This document shows, in pieces, positions 51,017 to 60,955 of a stretch of 64,000 nt of DNA. Positions within the stretch are counted from its first letter, which is position 1. Every line of letters starts with the position of its first letter. Under the pieces are notes generated by a model, which was not told the DNA's origin, did not search any database, and worked only from the letters and a program-made list of their open reading frames with translations. The DNA is from Rhizobium leguminosarum (GTDB lineage: Bacteria > Pseudomonadota > Alphaproteobacteria > Rhizobiales > Rhizobiaceae). The stretch spans positions 141,425 to 205,424 of the forward strand of contig NZ_JAGIOR010000005.1 in the NCBI RefSeq assembly GCF_017876795.1. The letters are read 5' to 3'. Position numbers and translations under genes: made by a program.

Positions 51017-51462
51017 GCACGATCGGCGAACTCGAGCGAAGGGCCGGTATCGGCTCCTCGCCTCAAGATCGGACAGCGTTCTGGATCCGGTTCCATCATC
51101 TTGAGGGGACTGAATGCCTAAAGGCCGGGGTGGCGGAACTCAACAGGCTTGTTGCCGAGAAGGAGGCAACGTCGACCCCAGCACGCAAGATCGCCATAAC
51201 GCGGCCCAAGCGGGAAAAGATACGGCCCTTGACCGCAGACGAGGAGCGGGTGATCCAGGCTTATGCCTCCAAGCACGGCCGACGATGGAAGAGCGTCCTG
51301 AACCATGTCTGGACGGGCGGCGCACCATATGACGATGAGGGCACGTTGCGCCGCCTGCGTAATTCGCACGGTCCGTCCTGGCGGCACTCCTATCGTCTGC
51401 CGAAGCCGCGCCCTGACGAAAAGGCGGGTTCGGAGCGCCAGCCGGATGTACCCGGAACATGA
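51013..51462 (+). CDS. Conserved hypothetical plasmid protein
   Basis: A 149-residue protein, MSTIGELERRAGIGSSPQDR. A basic middle (RKIAITRPKREKIRPLTADE) and ERVIQAYASKHGRRWKSVLN suggest nucleic-acid contact, but no family is recognised. Start overlaps the previous frame's TGA by four bases. Confidence 0.6.
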   Translation: MSTIGELERRAGIGSSPQDRTAFWIRFHHLEGTECLKAGVAELNRLVAEKEATSTPARKIAITRPKREKIRPLTADEERVIQAYASKHGRRWKSVLNHVWTGGAPYDDEGTLRRLRNSHGPSWRHSYRLPKPRPDEKAGSERQPDVPGT

Positions 51463-51942
51463 TCCGTCGGTCAGTGTGCAGGGCTCCAGCGTCCAGCCCA
51501 CCCCTGCAATACCAGTGCCGCGACCGCCTCTCTGACGGTCGCGTGTGAGCCGGGTCCGCGCGGTGGCGCCCTCGAGTGGTTGCTCGATTCAGGTGGGTCA
51601 GAGGGCTGCGGCTTGCCGAGGGCCTCCTCTTTCATGACTTCCACTGCCGGAACCAGTTCCTTGTCGGGCTCCCCTTCGGTTTTGCTGCGGTCTGAACCGG
51701 CGGCCGGCCGTTTCAAGGCCGCTGTCGCGCCGCGGGGCGGCCTGACCGCGCCGTCCTCTCCAAAGCAGGGCCGCGCACCGCACCAGGTCAGTTTGACCTG
51801 CTTGCGCGCAGCCCGGCTCCGCTCGTCCTGGCGGGCCCGGACCCTGAAACGCCCGTCTTCCGCCGGCTCCTTTTGACCGCACCGAAGGGCAGACCGGCAA
51901 GGGCCGGAACCGCTTCGGAAGACAGCATGAAAGGAACAGTCC
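51463..51942. other. 480-base GC-rich spacer
   Basis: No supported gene. Likely leader of the next gene. GAAAGGAAC just before 51943 is its probable ribosome site. Confidence 0.4.
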
Positions 51943-52530
51943 ATGGTAAAGCCCGCAACCCAATCCCGCCACTCCGCCCGCGTCGTGCCGCTCCGAAAGG
52001 GCGCCACACTCGAAATGGTCCGGCTCACCTGCCCGGACGCCGCCCAGGCGATGGCGATCGCCGAAAGCTTCGGTACGGCTGTGGTCGACGGCGACGGCAT
52101 CCGTGACTTGCACGAGCGCCTGATCACCGAGACGGCCGACGGCCTGTCCGAAGGCCTCGGCGAACGGGCGATGCAGATCCACCTCCAGCGCATCGTCGGC
52201 GCCTATGTCGGATCCGCACATGGCGCTGGACAGTTCTACTCCCGCGCCGTGACCGAGGCGCGCGATGCCACCGCCAAGGCGGCCAATGACGCGCGCGACG
52301 AGGATCTCGACGGTCCGGTCGGCTATGATAGCGCCGCCCAGCGCAAGCGCGAGTTCGCAGCCGACATGGGCATCCAGTCCCATTCGCTTAGGATGGCGGC
52401 AGAGGGCGCGGTCGCCGCCTACGAGCAGATCGTCGGCGAGGTCTGGAAGCCTTTCGATCGCCCGGTCGAAAACCCCGGCCAGTCGCTCGACCGCAAGGCG
52501 GCTACCGCACAGTTGGCGGCTTTCGACTGA
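51943..52530 (+). CDS. Conserved hypothetical plasmid protein
   Basis: A 195-residue protein starting MVKPATQSRHSARVVPLRKG. Helical and acidic, with IQSHSLRMAAEGAVAAYEQI near the end. GAAAGGAAC precedes the ATG. Proteins of this look occur next to ArdC/DUF736 genes on rhizobial plasmids, as I recall. No motif assigned. Confidence 0.68.
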   Translation: MVKPATQSRHSARVVPLRKGATLEMVRLTCPDAAQAMAIAESFGTAVVDGDGIRDLHERLITETADGLSEGLGERAMQIHLQRIVGAYVGSAHGAGQFYSRAVTEARDATAKAANDARDEDLDGPVGYDSAAQRKREFAADMGIQSHSLRMAAEGAVAAYEQIVGEVWKPFDRPVENPGQSLDRKAATAQLAAFD

Positions 52531-52827
52531 CCGCAACGGCGGGGCTTTGGCCCCGCCTCTTCTTCTATTTCCGACCGTTGGCTGGCTCTGCGAAGCCAGC
52601 CCTTCGCATGTCGAAGGAAAACGAAAGAAGGAAGGGGATCAGTTGGCCCACCACCGCGGACCCGTCCGGCTTCGGTCTCGCCGGGGTCGGGTATTGAGCG
52701 CAAGGGCTTCGCCCTCCTCCACGTTCGTTCCGGCGCTTGACCAGCGTGCGCATCCCCTCAGCCCCGGCCCTTGGACCGCCGTGACGGGCCGCGATCGGCG
52801 CGGTCTCGAAAAGGGAGGTATGGAAAA

Positions 52828-53754
52828 ATGAGCAGGAAACAGGAAACGCAACGCGCGGATATCTATAGCCGGATCACCGACCGGATCGTTGAGGACCTGG
52901 CCCGTGGCGTCAAACCATGGATGAAGCCATGGCACGACCGCAACATGAGAGAGCGGATCACCCGTCCGCTCCGGCACAACGGGCAGCCCTACTCGGGCAT
53001 GAACGTCCTGCTGTTATGGTCGGAAGGCATGGCGCGCGGCTTCTCGTCGCCGATGTGGATGACGTTCAAGCAATCGCTCGAACTGGGCGCGGCTGTCCGC
53101 AAAGGCGAGACCGGGTCGACCGTCGTCTTCGCCAGCCGCTTCACCAAGACCGAAGTCGATGGCAGCGGTGGTGAGGTCGATCGCGAAATCCCGTTTTTGA
53201 AAGCGTACACGGTCTTCAATGTTGAACAAATCGATGGTCTGTCGGAGCATTACCATCATCGACCGGCACCTGTTACCGATCCTTTCCAACGGATCGAAAG
53301 TGCCGACCGCTTCTTCCGAAACACGGGAGCGGTCATCCGCCACGGCGGCACACAGGCATATTATTCACCGGTTACGGATCACATCCAGATGCCGCCATTC
53401 GAGAGCTTTCGGGACGCGGAATCGTACGTTGCCACGGTCAGCCATGAAAGTTGTCACTGGACTGCGCATCCGGATCGCCTCGGCCGCAATCTCAGCCGGT
53501 ATGCCAAGGACAAAACGGAACGCGCTCGAGAGGAGCTGATCGCCGAGCTCGGCAGTTGCTTCCTGTGCGCCGACCTCGGCATTGTACCGGAGCTCGAGCC
53601 ACGGCCCGATCACGCGTCCTACCTGGCCTCGTGGTTGACCGTGCTTTCCGAAGACAGGCGGGCGATCTTTCAGGCGGCGGCTCATGCGCAGCGGGCAGTC
53701 AACTTCCTGCACGGTCTGCAGCCGGATGCAGCCGAGGAGAAAGTCGCGGCCTAG
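52828..53754 (+). CDS. ArdC-like antirestriction protein
   Basis: A 308-residue protein from ATG 52828 (AAGGGAGG upstream). The N-terminal ssDNA-binding-type domain reads VKPWMKPWHDRNMRERITRP, RHNGQPYSGMNVLLLW; the C-terminal metallopeptidase-like zincin part has HESCHWTAHPDRLGR (HExxH) and REELIAELGSCFLCADLGI. This is the ArdC architecture. ArdC of IncW plasmids protects incoming DNA during conjugation; the same role is inferred here. Confidence 0.88.
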   Translation: MSRKQETQRADIYSRITDRIVEDLARGVKPWMKPWHDRNMRERITRPLRHNGQPYSGMNVLLLWSEGMARGFSSPMWMTFKQSLELGAAVRKGETGSTVVFASRFTKTEVDGSGGEVDREIPFLKAYTVFNVEQIDGLSEHYHHRPAPVTDPFQRIESADRFFRNTGAVIRHGGTQAYYSPVTDHIQMPPFESFRDAESYVATVSHESCHWTAHPDRLGRNLSRYAKDKTERAREELIAELGSCFLCADLGIVPELEPRPDHASYLASWLTVLSEDRRAIFQAAAHAQRAVNFLHGLQPDAAEEKVAA

Positions 53755-53757
53755 AAA

Positions 53758-53934
53758 TCAGAGTCGGTCGTTGTCGCCGCCAACGGCCGACACCTCTCGC
53801 TGCTCTCTGTCCGTCGGCGTTCCCTGTTCTGGTGTCAGGTCCAGCTTGCCCCAGATCGAGGTTTTGCGGTCGGTCGGTTTGATCTTTCGGGATTGCTTGA
53901 TTTCGACGGTAAACGGCTTTGTCTGCTGACGCAT
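53758..53934 (-). CDS. Small SIWG-motif protein
   Basis: A 58-residue protein from ATG 53934 with GGAGG six bases upstream. Reads MRQQTKPFTVEIKQSRKIKP then SIWGKLDLTPEQ. The pairing of PFTVE(I/Y)..R and SIWG..DL recurs in the N-terminal extension of the SyrB-like protein at 9571. Convergent with the ArdC gene (3-base gap). Function unknown. Confidence 0.62.
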   Translation of the reverse strand: MRQQTKPFTVEIKQSRKIKPTDRKTSIWGKLDLTPEQGTPTDREQREVSAVGGDNDRL

Positions 53935-54378
53935 ATATCCTCCAGGCGACGAATCGCGCGCGCACGATACCGGGTTGGTTGTTGGAGGCAACTCCCAAGC
54001 CGGCCGGTCCGTTGCCACTAAACTGGCGGCCCGGATATTGTGAGAGAGCAACGGTCTCCCTACAGCAATGTTCCGCTTGGGTGAGGCGGTGGCACGTTGC
54101 CATCACGGCGTTTCTCTTGATCCATCGGCATAGACCACGTCCTCCGCGGGCTCGATGAGGCATGTCTGATCGGAGAGCGGCTTCGCCTCGATCGTTCTAC
54201 CGCAACGGCCATCCAAAACTTTCTTCCCCTGGGCGCTCACGCGCTCATTCCTCGCGAAACAACAAAGTTTCTCCCAGCCGCCCTCCATTCCATTCCGTCC
54301 CGGCGGGTGCGGTCCGATCGTCCCCGGTCTTTGCGACTGCCATCGAGGCCGCAATGGAGCGGCCCGAGACAGCGAAAG
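53935..54378. other. Spacer and 3' exon side of the group II intron
   Basis: No gene. It probably contains the original promoter and leader of the DUF736 gene, now separated from it by the intron. The AGCGAAAG at 54371-54378 would complete a ribosome site with the GAACACC on the other side. Confidence 0.45.
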
Positions 54379-54439
54379 GTAGAGTAGGAGCACAGCGCCT
54401 GCCTGCCTTTCGGCAGGTGGTTTCTGCGCCCCTCTCGCC

Positions 54440-54473
54440 GAACCGGACGTGCAAGTTTCCAAGCTACCGGCTC
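54440..54473 (-). ncRNA. Group II intron domain V
   Basis: 34 nt on the minus strand: GAGCCG... to ...CCGGTTC, with a GAAA tetraloop between two pairing arms. Matches the catalytic domain V pattern. Confidence 0.88.
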
Positions 54474-54503
54474 TCCATGCGTGGCATTCGCCACGGGTGG
54501 CCC

Positions 54504-56030
54504 TCATACGGACATGAGGGTGTTGAACGATGCCCAGAAGCGGTCAGCCCCCTTGCGGAACTTTTCGCTCGGGTCGTTCCATCCATTCGGTATGCGTATG
54601 CCCCGGTGCGGGAAGCGGATCGATCCGCCTTCCCGGAAGAACCGCAGCGATTTCGGTCCGTCGACCCATCGCCAGCGGCTGTCGGGCGCTGTTGCGCGGA
54701 AGCGGCGACATAGTTCGTACCATGTCGTCTTGCGATGCTTCTTGCGCAGCCATCGCCCGATGCGCTCCCATAGCCACCAATCCAGCCCGGAGAAGTCCCG
54801 CGTCGCCCATGTGGCATAGCGGTAATAGTTTCTCCAGCCGGTGATGAGGGGATTGAGATCGTCGATGAGATCGGCAAGGGATTGGCCTGTCGGCGTCTCC
54901 TTCACCCTGACCTTGATCTTGTGGCGCAAGTCCTTCAGCTTGCTCTTCGGAATGAAGAGATTGCCGACCATATGACCGGTGCGGCGCGCTTTGGTCTGCA
55001 CCACCCGATAGCCGAGGAAGTCGAAGCCTTCCCGGACACCGGTGATCCTGGTTTTCTCCATCGACAGCTCCATGCGCAATTCCTCCTTGAGAAACTGCGC
55101 GAGCGCCAGCTTTTCGGCTTCTGCGTCCTCGCGTGTTCCGTCCGTCAGCACGACGAAGTCGTCGGCATAACGCACGGCAAAGAATGTCGGCCTGTTTCTC
55201 CGGCGGTCGTAAAGCCGCCGGTCGGCTGCATTCTGCGGTCGCTCGCGAGGGCGCATCGACCACCGTCCGTATCTCTCGTCGATAGCCGCCAGATAGACGT
55301 TGGCCAGCAACGGCGAGACGATGCCACCCTGCGGAGTTCCCGTAACAGGGTGGTGGACGGAGCCCTCGATCATGACACCGGCTTTCAGGAAGGCGAGCAC
55401 GAGCCCGAGAACCTTGCGATCCCCGATGCGGCGGCGTACCCGCTCCATCAGCACATGATGATCGACAGCATCGAAGCAGCCCTTGATGTCCCCTTCGATC
55501 ACGAAGCGGTACTCTGAGGTGCCGCTGGGTGTGGGGTGCAGTCGCCGCTGGATTTTCGCCAGCGCATCATGGGTGCTCCTGCCGGGCCGGAAGCCGTAGG
55601 AGGTCGGATAGAAGTCCGCCTCGAAGATTGGCTCCAGCACGAGCTTCAAAGCCATTTGCACCAGTCGGTCTCTGAGCGTCGGAATGCCGAGCGGACGCAC
55701 CTTGCCGGGTTTCCCCGGCTTGGGGATCAGCCTTTGCCGTACAGGCTCGGGCCGATAGGTGCCGTCGCGCAACTCATTTCGGATATCCTCTATGAACTGC
55801 GTAGCGCCGCCCGGCCGCTCTTCGACCGTTTTCCGCGTGACGCCATCGGTTCCCGGTGTACGGCTGCCCTTGTTACGGGTCAGCCGCCGCCAGCTTTCCG
55901 ACAGCGTCCTGCGGTCGCATACGATGTTGAACAGATCCGCGAACACCTTGTCGGCATCCGTGACACTCCACCTGTGAAGCTTGCGCTGCATGTTGAGGAC
56001 GAACACGGTATTCACCGCATCGGGCTTCAT
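54504..56030 (-). CDS. ltrA: Group II intron reverse transcriptase/maturase
   Basis: A 508-residue protein. RT motifs: RLIPKPGKPGKVRPLGIPTL, YGFRPGRSTHDALAKIQ, FVIEGDIKGCFDAVDHH, GTPQGGIVSPLLANVYL and the catalytic FFAVRYADDFVVL (YADD). Domain X/maturase region: NPLITGWRNYYRYATWATRD. No HNH endonuclease is seen. It should splice and mobilise its host intron. Confidence 0.95.
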   Translation of the reverse strand: MKPDAVNTVFVLNMQRKLHRWSVTDADKVFADLFNIVCDRRTLSESWRRLTRNKGSRTPGTDGVTRKTVEERPGGATQFIEDIRNELRDGTYRPEPVRQRLIPKPGKPGKVRPLGIPTLRDRLVQMALKLVLEPIFEADFYPTSYGFRPGRSTHDALAKIQRRLHPTPSGTSEYRFVIEGDIKGCFDAVDHHVLMERVRRRIGDRKVLGLVLAFLKAGVMIEGSVHHPVTGTPQGGIVSPLLANVYLAAIDERYGRWSMRPRERPQNAADRRLYDRRRNRPTFFAVRYADDFVVLTDGTREDAEAEKLALAQFLKEELRMELSMEKTRITGVREGFDFLGYRVVQTKARRTGHMVGNLFIPKSKLKDLRHKIKVRVKETPTGQSLADLIDDLNPLITGWRNYYRYATWATRDFSGLDWWLWERIGRWLRKKHRKTTWYELCRRFRATAPDSRWRWVDGPKSLRFFREGGSIRFPHRGIRIPNGWNDPSEKFRKGADRFWASFNTLMSV

Positions 56031-56654
56031 CAGCCCACCTCCTGCCGGCTTGCTTCACTCACTGTCTCCCTTCGCCATGTGGACGGATCTCCCGCCCTCG
56101 GACTACTACGAAGACTCCGCCCCCTGCCGCGCCGTTCATCGGTCGCCTCGATCATCTCGCTCCATCCGGCGGGAGAGAACACGGCAAGGTTCCCAAGTTC
56201 ACCTGTTGTCCCTTCATCTGCCTTAGGGACCGACTCTACCCCGTGAGGATTCCGACCCGCGACCACCGCAAGCTGGGTCGCTGGCTGACACGCATGGCGA
56301 TGCGTGCCCCTGTTCCCCGTATAGTCAGCGGGGACCGGCGCTCCTCCGGCCTTTCGGCCGACCTGCCCACTTCCGGTTTGGCAGGTTCCATAGTCTGACG
56401 AGGCTTCAAACATCGGTTCGATCACTCTTCCCATAGCAGATATGCTTGCCGGACCGGCCACGGGCGGAAGTCCCGGATCGTCCGACTTTGACGGGTTCTG
56501 CTGATTTATGGCTCGCCGGAGGCACCCGGTTCACCTCACCCGTCTGCTTCAACCCCGTGCTTGCGGCACGTTGGCGGCGGGGTCTCCCACCCCGCAGGGG
56601 CAGCAAGTGCGCGTGACGGTTTCCAACCGTCACTCTTGGCGCACGAACACCACA

Positions 56655-56963
56655 ATGGCAACCATCGGCACCTTCACCTCTACCGAAACCGGCTTCAACG
56701 GCTCGATCCGCACGCTCGCCCTCAACGTCAAGGCCCGTATCGCCCGCATCGAAAACCCCTCCGACAAGGGTCCGCACTACCGCATCTACGCCGGCAACGT
56801 GGAGCTCGGCGCGGCCTGGCAGAAGCGCTCCGAGCAGGACCGCGATTACCTCTCGGTCAAGCTGGACGACCCGAGCTTCCCCGCTCCGATCTACGCAACC
56901 CTCACCGAAGTCGAAGGCGAAGACGGCTACCAGCTGATCTGGTCTCGCCCCAACCGGGACTAG
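56655..56963 (+). CDS. DUF736 protein
   Basis: A 102-residue protein: [60 protein letters not shown], clearly DUF736, a family frequent on rhizobial plasmids next to antirestriction genes. The group II intron ends 10 bases before the ATG, so the natural ribosome site is split (see intron) and expression may be lost. Function of the family is unknown. Confidence 0.88.
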   Translation: MATIGTFTSTETGFNGSIRTLALNVKARIARIENPSDKGPHYRIYAGNVELGAAWQKRSEQDRDYLSVKLDDPSFPAPIYATLTEVEGEDGYQLIWSRPNRD

Positions 56964-57000
56964 GACCTCGAGGCCCCGCCCATCGGGCGGGGCCTTCTCG
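56964..57000 (+). terminator. GC-rich hairpin after DUF736
   Basis: GGCCCCGCC and GGCGGGGCC pair around CATC (56974-56995), followed by TTCTCGG with only a weak T-run. Possible terminator for DUF736. Confidence 0.5.
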
Positions 57001-57031
57001 GACTCTTCAGCTCATCCATATCCGCTATCGG

Positions 57032-58156
57032 ATGAAAATGGATGGAACAATGGATCCCGGTGTGGCATACCGTTTCGGATGGAAACGGATGGGACATTGG
57101 ATGACGGTTCTCGATCTCTCGACATTGCGGATAACGCCCGAAATCCTCTCGCTGATCGCAGAGATCGACGAGTTCAAAGGCGCTTGGCGCGCACTTGGCC
57201 GCATTGCGCCCGATCGCCTGTCCAGCCTGCGCCGGGTTGCGACGATCGAGAGCATTGGATCGTCGACCCGCATCGAGGGCGCAAAGCTAAGCGACCGCGA
57301 GGTCGAAAGGCTGCTCGTAAACCTCCGGATCGGCTCTTTCTCCAGCCGCGACGAACAGGAGGTCGCAGGGTATGCCGAGGTGATGGAGACGATCTTCTCA
57401 GCCTTCGACGCGATCCCCCTCAACGAAAATCACATACGCCAACTCCATCGGGATCTGCTCGCGCACTCGACCAAGGATGAGCGACACCGGGGGGATTGGA
57501 AGACCCTTTCCAACAATGTCGAGGCTTTCGACGAGAACGGTCTGAGCCTTGGTGTCGTTTTTGCGACGGCCTCGCCGTTCGATACGCCCGGTCGAATGGC
57601 GGAACTGGTTGCCTGGCAACAGGATCAGGAGGCAGATGGTACGTTTCACCCTTTGCTGATCGTTGCTGTGTTCGTCGTGGTTTTTCTGGAAATCCATCCG
57701 TTCCAGGATGGCAATGGCCGCCTGTCGCGGGCTTTGACTACCCTGCTGCTGCTTCGCGCCGGCTATGCCTACGTGCCCTACAGTTCGCTCGAAAGCATCG
57801 TCGAGCAGAACAAGGAAGCCTATTACCTCGCGCTTCGCCGCACGCAAGGCACGATCCGCACGGATCGGCAGGACTGGAATCCATGGGTCGAATTCTTCCT
57901 GCGAAGCCTGCAGCGACAAAAGCAACGCCTCGAGCGGAAGATGGAGCGTGAGCGCATCCTTCTGGGCGATCTGCCGGAGTTGTCGGTCTCTATCCTCGAG
58001 CTGGCACGCGAGCGTGGTAGAGTTACCGTGATGGACGCGGCCAAAGCCACGGGCGCAAGCCGGAATACCGTCAAGGATCATCTGCGCGCGTTGACCGATG
58101 AGGGACATCTGACCCTGCACGGAGCGGGTCGCGGAACCTGGTATGGCCTGAGCTGA
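57032..58156 (+). CDS. Fic-family protein
   Basis: A 374-residue protein; ATG 57032 chosen among several close in-frame ATGs. Inhibitory-type motif SSTRIEGAKLS near residue 75, Fic core LEIHPFQDGNGRLSRALTTL (HPFxDGNGR), and a C-terminal winged-helix (VTVMDAAKATGASRNTVKDH). Length and domain order fit class II Fic proteins with an N-terminal helix that blocks ATP binding. Such enzymes AMPylate targets or regulate genes; substrate unknown. Confidence 0.9.
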   Translation: MKMDGTMDPGVAYRFGWKRMGHWMTVLDLSTLRITPEILSLIAEIDEFKGAWRALGRIAPDRLSSLRRVATIESIGSSTRIEGAKLSDREVERLLVNLRIGSFSSRDEQEVAGYAEVMETIFSAFDAIPLNENHIRQLHRDLLAHSTKDERHRGDWKTLSNNVEAFDENGLSLGVVFATASPFDTPGRMAELVAWQQDQEADGTFHPLLIVAVFVVVFLEIHPFQDGNGRLSRALTTLLLLRAGYAYVPYSSLESIVEQNKEAYYLALRRTQGTIRTDRQDWNPWVEFFLRSLQRQKQRLERKMERERILLGDLPELSVSILELARERGRVTVMDAAKATGASRNTVKDHLRALTDEGHLTLHGAGRGTWYGLS

Positions 58157-58689
58157 ACCCCGTGTGAAAGGCCGGCCGGCGCTGTCCGGTCAAGCGCCCC
58201 TTGGGAGGAGGAATAGGTCACCTGAGACACGAAGCTTTGCGGGAGGAGGTGCATCGCTTCGATATATTGAACATACCAGAGGCAGCCTCAACCGCCAGCG
58301 TTCAGATCGCAGTGCAGCCGTGCGTTTGCTGCAATGCAATATAAATCCTTCCATGCTTTTCGCCAATTATCGTCGAGACGCAGCTTTCTCCGGTTGGGCT
58401 CGAGCCGAGAACGAATTCCCTCACTTTGGCGGAGGACATTCAGCACGGCTTCAGGACCACCCTCGGACAAGCCAATCGTAAAGGTTGAAGCTGATATCTG
58501 TGCTGCCAAGCTCCTCGCCATAGAGTCTGATCCGTTTGCCATCCTCGGCCGCTTGGCCCCATGGTCGACTTTCCTTTCGGGCTTCTTTCTGCGCGACTGG
58601 TTTGTATAAGCCGGGCCGAGTTTGCGGCCCCAGGCCGCGTTGGTGCGCGGATATGAAATCGAACGCATTTTGCTCTTTGATGTTGTCGG
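58157..58689. other. Region with degenerate minus-strand frames
   Basis: No intact gene. Overlapping minus frames around 58290-58600 contain protein-like pieces (KRIRLYGEELGSTDISFNLY and GPEAVLNVLRQSEGIRSRLE) that could be a frameshifted remnant; I cannot identify it. The IS5 copy 3 left end lies near 58660. Confidence 0.35.
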
Positions 58690-59673
58690 TTATGCCTGCC
58701 TGACTTGATGCCGGAGAGACTCCGGGCGTCCACCCGCCAGCATGCGGTTGAGAGCGATGCAACCGATGGCCGCTTCGGTCTGCTGAGCGGCGAAAGAGCG
58801 AGCCCGCAAGCGTCGTCCGATCTGTGCCTTGTACCGCCCGATGGCGGTTTCGATCAGAGCCCGTTTACCATAGCCGGTAACAGCCTGCCATTTCAGCCGA
58901 CCGTCGCTTGCGATCGCGGCAATGTGCTTCTCCCGCTGACCAGGCGGTCCGGTATCACAGCATGCCACTGCCGTGACACGAGGTGGAATGACGATGGTCG
59001 CGGTGCAGCTATGCTGCAGGATCGCCTGATAGGTTGGTTTGCCGTCATAGGCCCCGTCGGCTGTGAACTGGTCGATCTCGCCGTCGACCTGATCGAGCAA
59101 TGGCGCCACCTGGGAAGGATCATCCGTGTTCTGGTCTGTCAGCCTATGAGCAATGATTTCGCCACTGTCGGCATCCACTGCCAGGTGAAGCTTGCGCCAG
59201 TTCCGTCGCGACTTCACACCATGCTTCTCCTCCAGCCATTGTCCGGCGCCGTACACTTTCAATCCCGTGCTGTCGACAAGCACATGCAGCGGGCCGTTCG
59301 GCAGCGGCCGGTTTCGTCGGGCTGATGGCTCCCACTTCTGCGCCCTGCGGCTCAGCGTCGTATGATCCGGAACAGGGACTTTCAGCCCCATGAGATCCAG
59401 CAGCGAGTGTAGCAATCCCTCGGTCTGGCGCAGCCGCATTCCGAAAACGCAACCCAGCGTCAGGGCCGTTTCGATTGCGAGATCGGAATACCGGGCTTGG
59501 CCGCCCCGGGTCTTGCGTCGGGGAGCGCGCCACCCGATTAGCGCCTCCGGCGTTACCCATAATGTCAGGCTACCACGCTGACGCAGACCTGCTTCGTATT
59601 CCCGCCAATTCGTCACCCTGAATTTCATCTTTCCGATATGGTGACGACGATCTGCGTTGTGTTTGTACGGCAT
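58690..59673 (-). CDS. IS5-family transposase (copy 3)
   Basis: A 327-residue transposase starting MPYKHNADRRHHIGKMKFRV, closely related to copy 2. Core: HVLVDSTGLKVYGAGQWLEE, FTADGAYDGKPTYQAILQ, RALIETAIGRYKAQIG. Intact. It directly precedes the IS66 tnpC, whose N-terminus is missing, so it probably inserted there. Confidence 0.92.
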   Translation of the reverse strand: MPYKHNADRRHHIGKMKFRVTNWREYEAGLRQRGSLTLWVTPEALIGWRAPRRKTRGGQARYSDLAIETALTLGCVFGMRLRQTEGLLHSLLDLMGLKVPVPDHTTLSRRAQKWEPSARRNRPLPNGPLHVLVDSTGLKVYGAGQWLEEKHGVKSRRNWRKLHLAVDADSGEIIAHRLTDQNTDDPSQVAPLLDQVDGEIDQFTADGAYDGKPTYQAILQHSCTATIVIPPRVTAVACCDTGPPGQREKHIAAIASDGRLKWQAVTGYGKRALIETAIGRYKAQIGRRLRARSFAAQQTEAAIGCIALNRMLAGGRPESLRHQVRQA

Positions 59674-59689
59674 GGCACCCGGATCATGC

Positions 59690-60785
59690 TGATTTCGATC
59701 CTGCCTGCCTATCCCGGAACCCTTGACAAACTATCCACGCACCAACGCTCCCGCAATGCGGACGCGGACGAACAGATCGCCAAGTTGAAGCTGATCCTCA
59801 AGGCCTTCAATCGATACAGGTATGGCCGCCGCTCGGAAAAGCAGGGAAAGAACATCGAGGCAGACCTGGACGAACAGGGCGCGTTTGTCTTCGAAGAAAT
59901 CGACACTGGCATTGCCGCGATCGAAGCACTGGTTGCCAAGGGTCGCAATCCAGCCGCTGCAAAGCGTGCGCCGCGTCCACGCAAAGGCTTTCCTCCACAT
60001 CTGGAGCGGGTCCATGTGGTCATCGAGCCGGACGAACTGCCCGAACATGCTGGCAAACAGAAGGTCCTGATCGGGGAAGATACCTCCGAGCGGCTTGATG
60101 TCATTCCGCCGAAGTTCCGGGTGATCGTCACCCATCGCCCGAAGTATGCCTTCAAGAACGACGACGGCGTCATCCAGGCATCGGCCCCGGCACACATCGT
60201 CGAAAGCGGCATTCCGACGGAAGCGCTGCTCGCCTATATCGCGGTCTCCAAATATGGCGACGGGTTGCCGCTCTATCGACAGGAGGCGATCTTCCTGCGC
60301 GACCATGTCGAAGTCGACCGCGGCATCATGGCGCGGTGGATGGGCAAGCTCGGGTTCGAACTCGAGATTCTCGCGGACTACACCTTCAGCCAGATCAAAA
60401 GAGGCGAACGAATATTCGCCGACGAGACGACATTGCCGACACTTGTCCCCGGATCGGGGTCGGCAAAGACGGCGTATCTATGGGCGTACGCGCGAGACGA
60501 TCGACCATTCGGCGGGAGCGGTCCGCCTATGGTGGCCTACCGTTTTGAAGACAGTCGATCGGGTGATTGTGTCGCTCGACATCTCGAAGGCTATCGCGGC
60601 ATCCTGCAGATCGACGGGTACACTGCCTATAACCGTGTTGCTCGACCTGAGCGCGGAAACGACGGCGCTCTTTTGGCGGGGTGCTGGGCGCATGGTCGCC
60701 GTCGGTTTTACGAGCTGCACGCAAACGACAGCTCAAAGGTGGCAACGGCGACAATCGAAAAGATGGGCGCACTTTGGTCGATTGA
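59690..60785 (+). pseudogene. IS66 tnpC, 5' part, interrupted by IS21
   Basis: Reads DADEQIAKLKLILKAFNRYR, ERVHVVIEPDELPEHAGKQK, IFADETTLPTLVPGSGSAKT, ILQIDGYTAYNRVARPERGN, CWAHGRRRFYELH: IS66 transposase with catalytic Asp residues visible. The N-terminus is lost to IS5 copy 3, and the frame stops at the IS21 insertion after SIE. Confidence 0.88.
60780..60785. repeat. IS21 target duplication, left
   Basis: GATTGA, repeated at 63404-63409. Removing IS21 and one copy restores TnpC as LWSIEEKVRGQSPDVR. Confidence 0.88.
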
Positions 60786-60955
60786 TGCGGGTTTCGCAAA
60801 GTCACGGACAGGGATTTCAGTAAGTCGCGGACACCGATTTCACTAAGTACGGGACAGTGATTTCACAAAGTCGCGGACAGTGTCGCGACAGATTTTGATC
60901 GATTTTCGTGTGCGCCGATCTGGCACTTTGCCCTCGTGGTTTGAGCGAGGACAAG

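Larger units (their letters stand above)
54379..56644 (-). mobile_element. Group II intron
   Basis: The minus strand begins GTGCGCC at 56644 (GUGYG consensus), contains a maturase/reverse transcriptase gene and, downstream, a 34-nt domain V followed by a domain VI-like hairpin (ACCTGCCGAAAGGCAGG) and an AC 3' end near 54379. The boundaries restore AAAGGA plus ACACCACAATG upstream of DUF736 on the plus strand. The 3' end is placed to within a few bases. Confidence 0.85.

Noticed and set aside
51598..52536. Long minus-strand open frame of 312 codons
   Set aside because: It is the antisense image of the plus-strand gene at 51943-52530; its composition is the Gly/Ala/Arg-rich type produced by GC-rich shadows, and it extends across non-coding sequence.
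58334..58609. Plus-strand ORF of 91 codons
   Set aside because: Reads as the complement of the degenerate minus-strand frames in the same place; no independent support.
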